Below, piece by piece: positions 61,609 through 64,000 of a stretch of DNA of 64,000 nucleotides. The first letter of the stretch is position 1; each line of letters starts with the position of its first letter. The notes beneath the pieces are model-generated. The model saw nothing but the letters and a program-made list of their open reading frames with translations, did not search any database and was not told where the DNA came from. Position numbers and translations under genes: made by a program. The stretch is from Latrodectus hesperus (taxonomy: Eukaryota; Arthropoda; Arachnida; Araneae; Theridiidae), in NCBI GenBank assembly GCA_037975125.1, contig CM075852.1:10127300-10191299 (forward strand), read 5' to 3'.

Positions 61609-62470
61609 AAAACATGAAGAATATTGAAACCAGAAATATAAAATTGGAAAAATACTAAAATATATAATGCAAATGATAAGAAGAAGGCATAGCGACCTCG
61701 TCTTCATCAGGAGGGAGATGGCCAGCTATGCAAAATGAACACTCTTTTCTGACATGCTCGAAGGACAAATGTCTAAATATCTTCGAGCAATTCGCCCGTA
61801 GAGTGTTCGTATTAAAAGAACTTGGTTAAAAAATTAGAATAACTATATATATGCAGAAAAGTAAAAATACTCACAATAGATGAAACATAAGTACAGTAGA
61901 AAAAATAAATACTGTAGAAAAATACAAACAGAAAATTCAGAAAAATACATACAGTAGAAAAATACATCATACCAATGTAAGCAAATCAGATTGAATTTAT
62001 ATATGAGAATAGTAGGAGAGTTGCCAAAAGTAAATTTGAAATTAGAATAAAGAAATATGGCTAGAAGTAATTTAATTCAAAAAGTTAAAGTAGTTAGAAA
62101 CATGTAATAAATTTGAAATTATAATGTGTTAAAGGGGATTTAAGCTTAAGTTATGTATAAAATAAAGTGTATAAATGTAGGTGTTTTCAGGATAAGCTGT
62201 TTTTGCATAGCTGGCCATCTCCCTCCTGGTAAAGACGTGGTCCCTATGCCTTCTTTTTGTCATTTGCATCATATATTTTAATATTTTTCCAATTTTATAT
62301 TTCTGATTTCAATATTTTTCATTTTTTATCTTATTTATGTAGGCAAATCTTTCTTTACCTGCTTTTGCGCTGGCTAGATTTCCTATAATATTTGTATAGT
62401 TCCTATTTTATTACATTGTATTTTCAGTATTGTATTTATTACTTTTTATTTATATATATTTTTGCTTTAT
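61606..62470. mobile_element. Penelope-like element without reverse transcriptase
   Basis: The left arm (61606 to about 61970) matches 18301-18669, including the nested stem (about 61739-61809, outer stem slightly mismatched). Then 61971-62195 matches the untranslated region 18670-18893. The RT is missing: at 62196 the sequence switches to an inverted arm starting GTTTTTGCATAGCTGG. This right arm (62201-62470) is the reverse complement of about 18166-18440, so it includes the tail segment with GCGCTGGCTAG. The tail sits on the right arm here, whereas at 18.2 kb it sits on the left arm. It would need enzymes supplied by other copies. Confidence 0.85.
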
Positions 62471-62985
62471 ATATGTATATATGTGTGTGTATGTATGTAT
62501 GCATGGATGGATGTTTGTGTGTGTTAAATAATAAGCTACATACATTTCCTACAAGAATATTATTTTTTGCTAAGTCTTTCGAAGTGAAGAATCTCTAATG
62601 TAAAATATCTTCTTTTATCATTTTACTTAGAAACAAAACCGATAATACTTCATTGGGAAATGGAATATACTCAAACATTTCTGAAGAAAAAGTGCATCGC
62701 TTATTAAACTGAAGAGAAATATAAATCAATATTTTACATAACAAAACATCTTACGAAAAAGTTACTCAAAACATAGTAATTGGAATTCACTGGGAATGAG
62801 GAATTTAACAAGAAGAAAAGAAAACGGAAGCATATTCATTTCTTTTTTCCATCGCAAAAAAAAGGAATCAGCCGTGCTCAGAGTACAAACGAAAATAACA
62901 ACAGAAGATGAAAAGAAGTACCATGCATTGTAGAATTTTTTAGCCATCGTCAAATAATTTTTATTGAAATATCTTTTAGTGCATT
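62471..62985. other. AT-rich spacer with short TATG-type repeat
   Basis: A degenerate (TATG)n/(TGTA)n run at about 62470-62515, then AT-rich sequence with no gene recognised. Confidence 0.5.
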
Positions 62986-63390
62986 ATGAGATCGGAATTA
63001 CAAATGAGACAGACATTTTCAGCTCAAATTTATATTAGTTTTCAGAATTTTAATGAAATCAAAAATCTATTTATTATTTTTAGATATTTGAAATCTGAAG
63101 ATTATTACATGATATTTGAAATGATGAAATTATTTCATTCATTAAAATTTAAAAATTGTAAAAACATTACTCCATATATTTTGACAGAAATAAATATTTC
63201 GGCAAATTTAAGCCCTTTTGTCAAATTTATATTCCTTTTGGAAAATTTCTGTTCTTTTAACAAATTCATATTCTTTGGAAAGTCGAGAAACGAACGAAGT
63301 GAATATGCTTCTGATTTAAGTCAGTTTTTTTGGTACATTATACTTCAAGAGTACATTTCTAGATTCATATTAAATACTAAAGAAAATTAA
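62986..63390 (+). CDS. Unrecognised 134-residue open frame
   Basis: ATG 62986 to TAA 63388-63390. It is the longest non-repetitive, non-transposon frame in the window. It is rich in Phe, Ile, Asn and Lys, with no signal peptide, clear membrane segment or domain I recognise; GKSRNERSEYASDLSQFFW is the only complex stretch. A good splice-acceptor-like site (TTATTATTTTTAG) ends at about 63081 within the frame, so it could also be an exon starting there. Codon use simply follows the local AT bias. Treat as a weak candidate; chance is likely. Confidence 0.2.
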   Translation: MRSELQMRQTFSAQIYISFQNFNEIKNLFIIFRYLKSEDYYMIFEMMKLFHSLKFKNCKNITPYILTEINISANLSPFVKFIFLLENFCSFNKFIFFGKSRNERSEYASDLSQFFWYIILQEYISRFILNTKEN

Positions 63391-64000
63391 TTTTAAATTA
63401 ACATATAAATAATTTTTTGAGGAGAATTTTATCAATAAATACATGTATACAGATTTCTCATTAACTGGGTTATTTTGGTGTGTGAACTAAGCCAAATGAG
63501 AAACAGAAGTTTTGAATAGGTTAATAAAATTGTATTAAACTGAATTACATCATAGACAGAAATTAAATAGAAATGTTTTAATATATGTTGAAACATCTTT
63601 CTTATTTAAACCTATTCCATATATCCTAAAGTATTATATTCGTATAGTATTATAACCTTCACATATATATTACATTCTCAAACATCTTTAATTGTTCTGT
63701 ATTTGATAAATATGTTTTTAATTTCTATGGAATAAGCCAGTATAATAATTTCCCGGATTATTAAACAATGTTTTCATAAGTAGTCTATCTTATTTTGACT
63801 TTGCCATTGAGGAAAATGATTAATAAAACAATTTATTTAGGAGGACAAATTGTGTTTTGATATGCTTTCAATAATAGAACTCTTTCCTTATCTATAAATA
63901 CTTTAAATAATTTACTGCAGAATACGAATTAAAAATAGACAGTTTAAAGTATTTTTTCAAACGGCAGGCACTTGGGTGAGGAACCCTTTGTCACAACGAG
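63391..64000. other. AT-rich spacer, GC-richer at window edge
   Basis: AT-rich to about 63960. The last 40 bases (AACGGCAGGCACTTGGGTGA and on) are abruptly GC-richer, suggesting that an exon or mobile element begins at the edge. It cannot be identified from so little. Confidence 0.4.

Overview
This window looks like intergenic or deep intronic DNA from an arthropod. A spider or related arachnid is most likely, but that is an inference from its character: very AT-rich, full of long TA dinucleotide arrays, with mariner, Tc1/Tc3, Penelope-like, Helitron-like and I/Jockey-type LINE remnants plus tRNA-headed SINEs. No species-specific marker was recognised. I found no convincing host protein-coding gene, no free-standing tRNA or rRNA gene and no CRISPR. 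The interpretable content is mobile DNA and simple or tandem repeats in an AT-rich background.

Layout: 0-2.4 kb holds a SINE (minus strand, perfect 11-bp target duplication) and an internally deleted LINE that keeps both ends. 8.3-10.9 kb holds a Tc3-like and a Tc1-like transposase pseudogene in opposite orientations, with TA arrays beside them. 16.7-22.1 kb is the densest part, one unbroken composite: TA array, near-complete mariner (terminal inverted repeats, TA target duplication, DD34D transposase with one stop and one frameshift), TA array, Penelope-like retroelement with about 365-bp inverted arms around a decayed reverse transcriptase, two head-to-tail Helitron-like elements, TA array. 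A second Penelope-like copy without reverse transcriptase lies at 61.6-62.5 kb, and an old fragment at 23.3 kb. 27.5 kb carries a full-length SINE with intact A and B boxes. 29.8-30.7 kb carries a 5'-truncated LINE (RNase H and CCHC-like C-terminus). 48.2 kb carries a different SINE that shares its 3' half with the other two.

Other repeats are a 167-bp tandem duplication (49.5 kb), a 57-bp minisatellite that stays open as a 19-residue repeat (57.8 kb), 28-bp and 39-bp triplications, a snap-back hairpin (56.3 kb), a perfect 16-bp palindrome (34.9 kb), and CA, GATA and TA microsatellites. Two open frames (43.4 and 63.0 kb) have no recognised relatives and may be chance.

The elements form a network of parasites rather than a pathway. 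TA arrays are insertion targets or hosts for TA-specific transposons. Non-autonomous elements (SINEs, the internally deleted LINE, the Penelope-like copy without RT, the Helitron-like pair) would depend on proteins from copies elsewhere. The two best candidates for something undescribed are the Penelope-like family, with its reciprocal inverted-arm architecture and nested RNA stem, and the Helitron-like pair, in which one copy keeps a canonical intron followed by a start codon.
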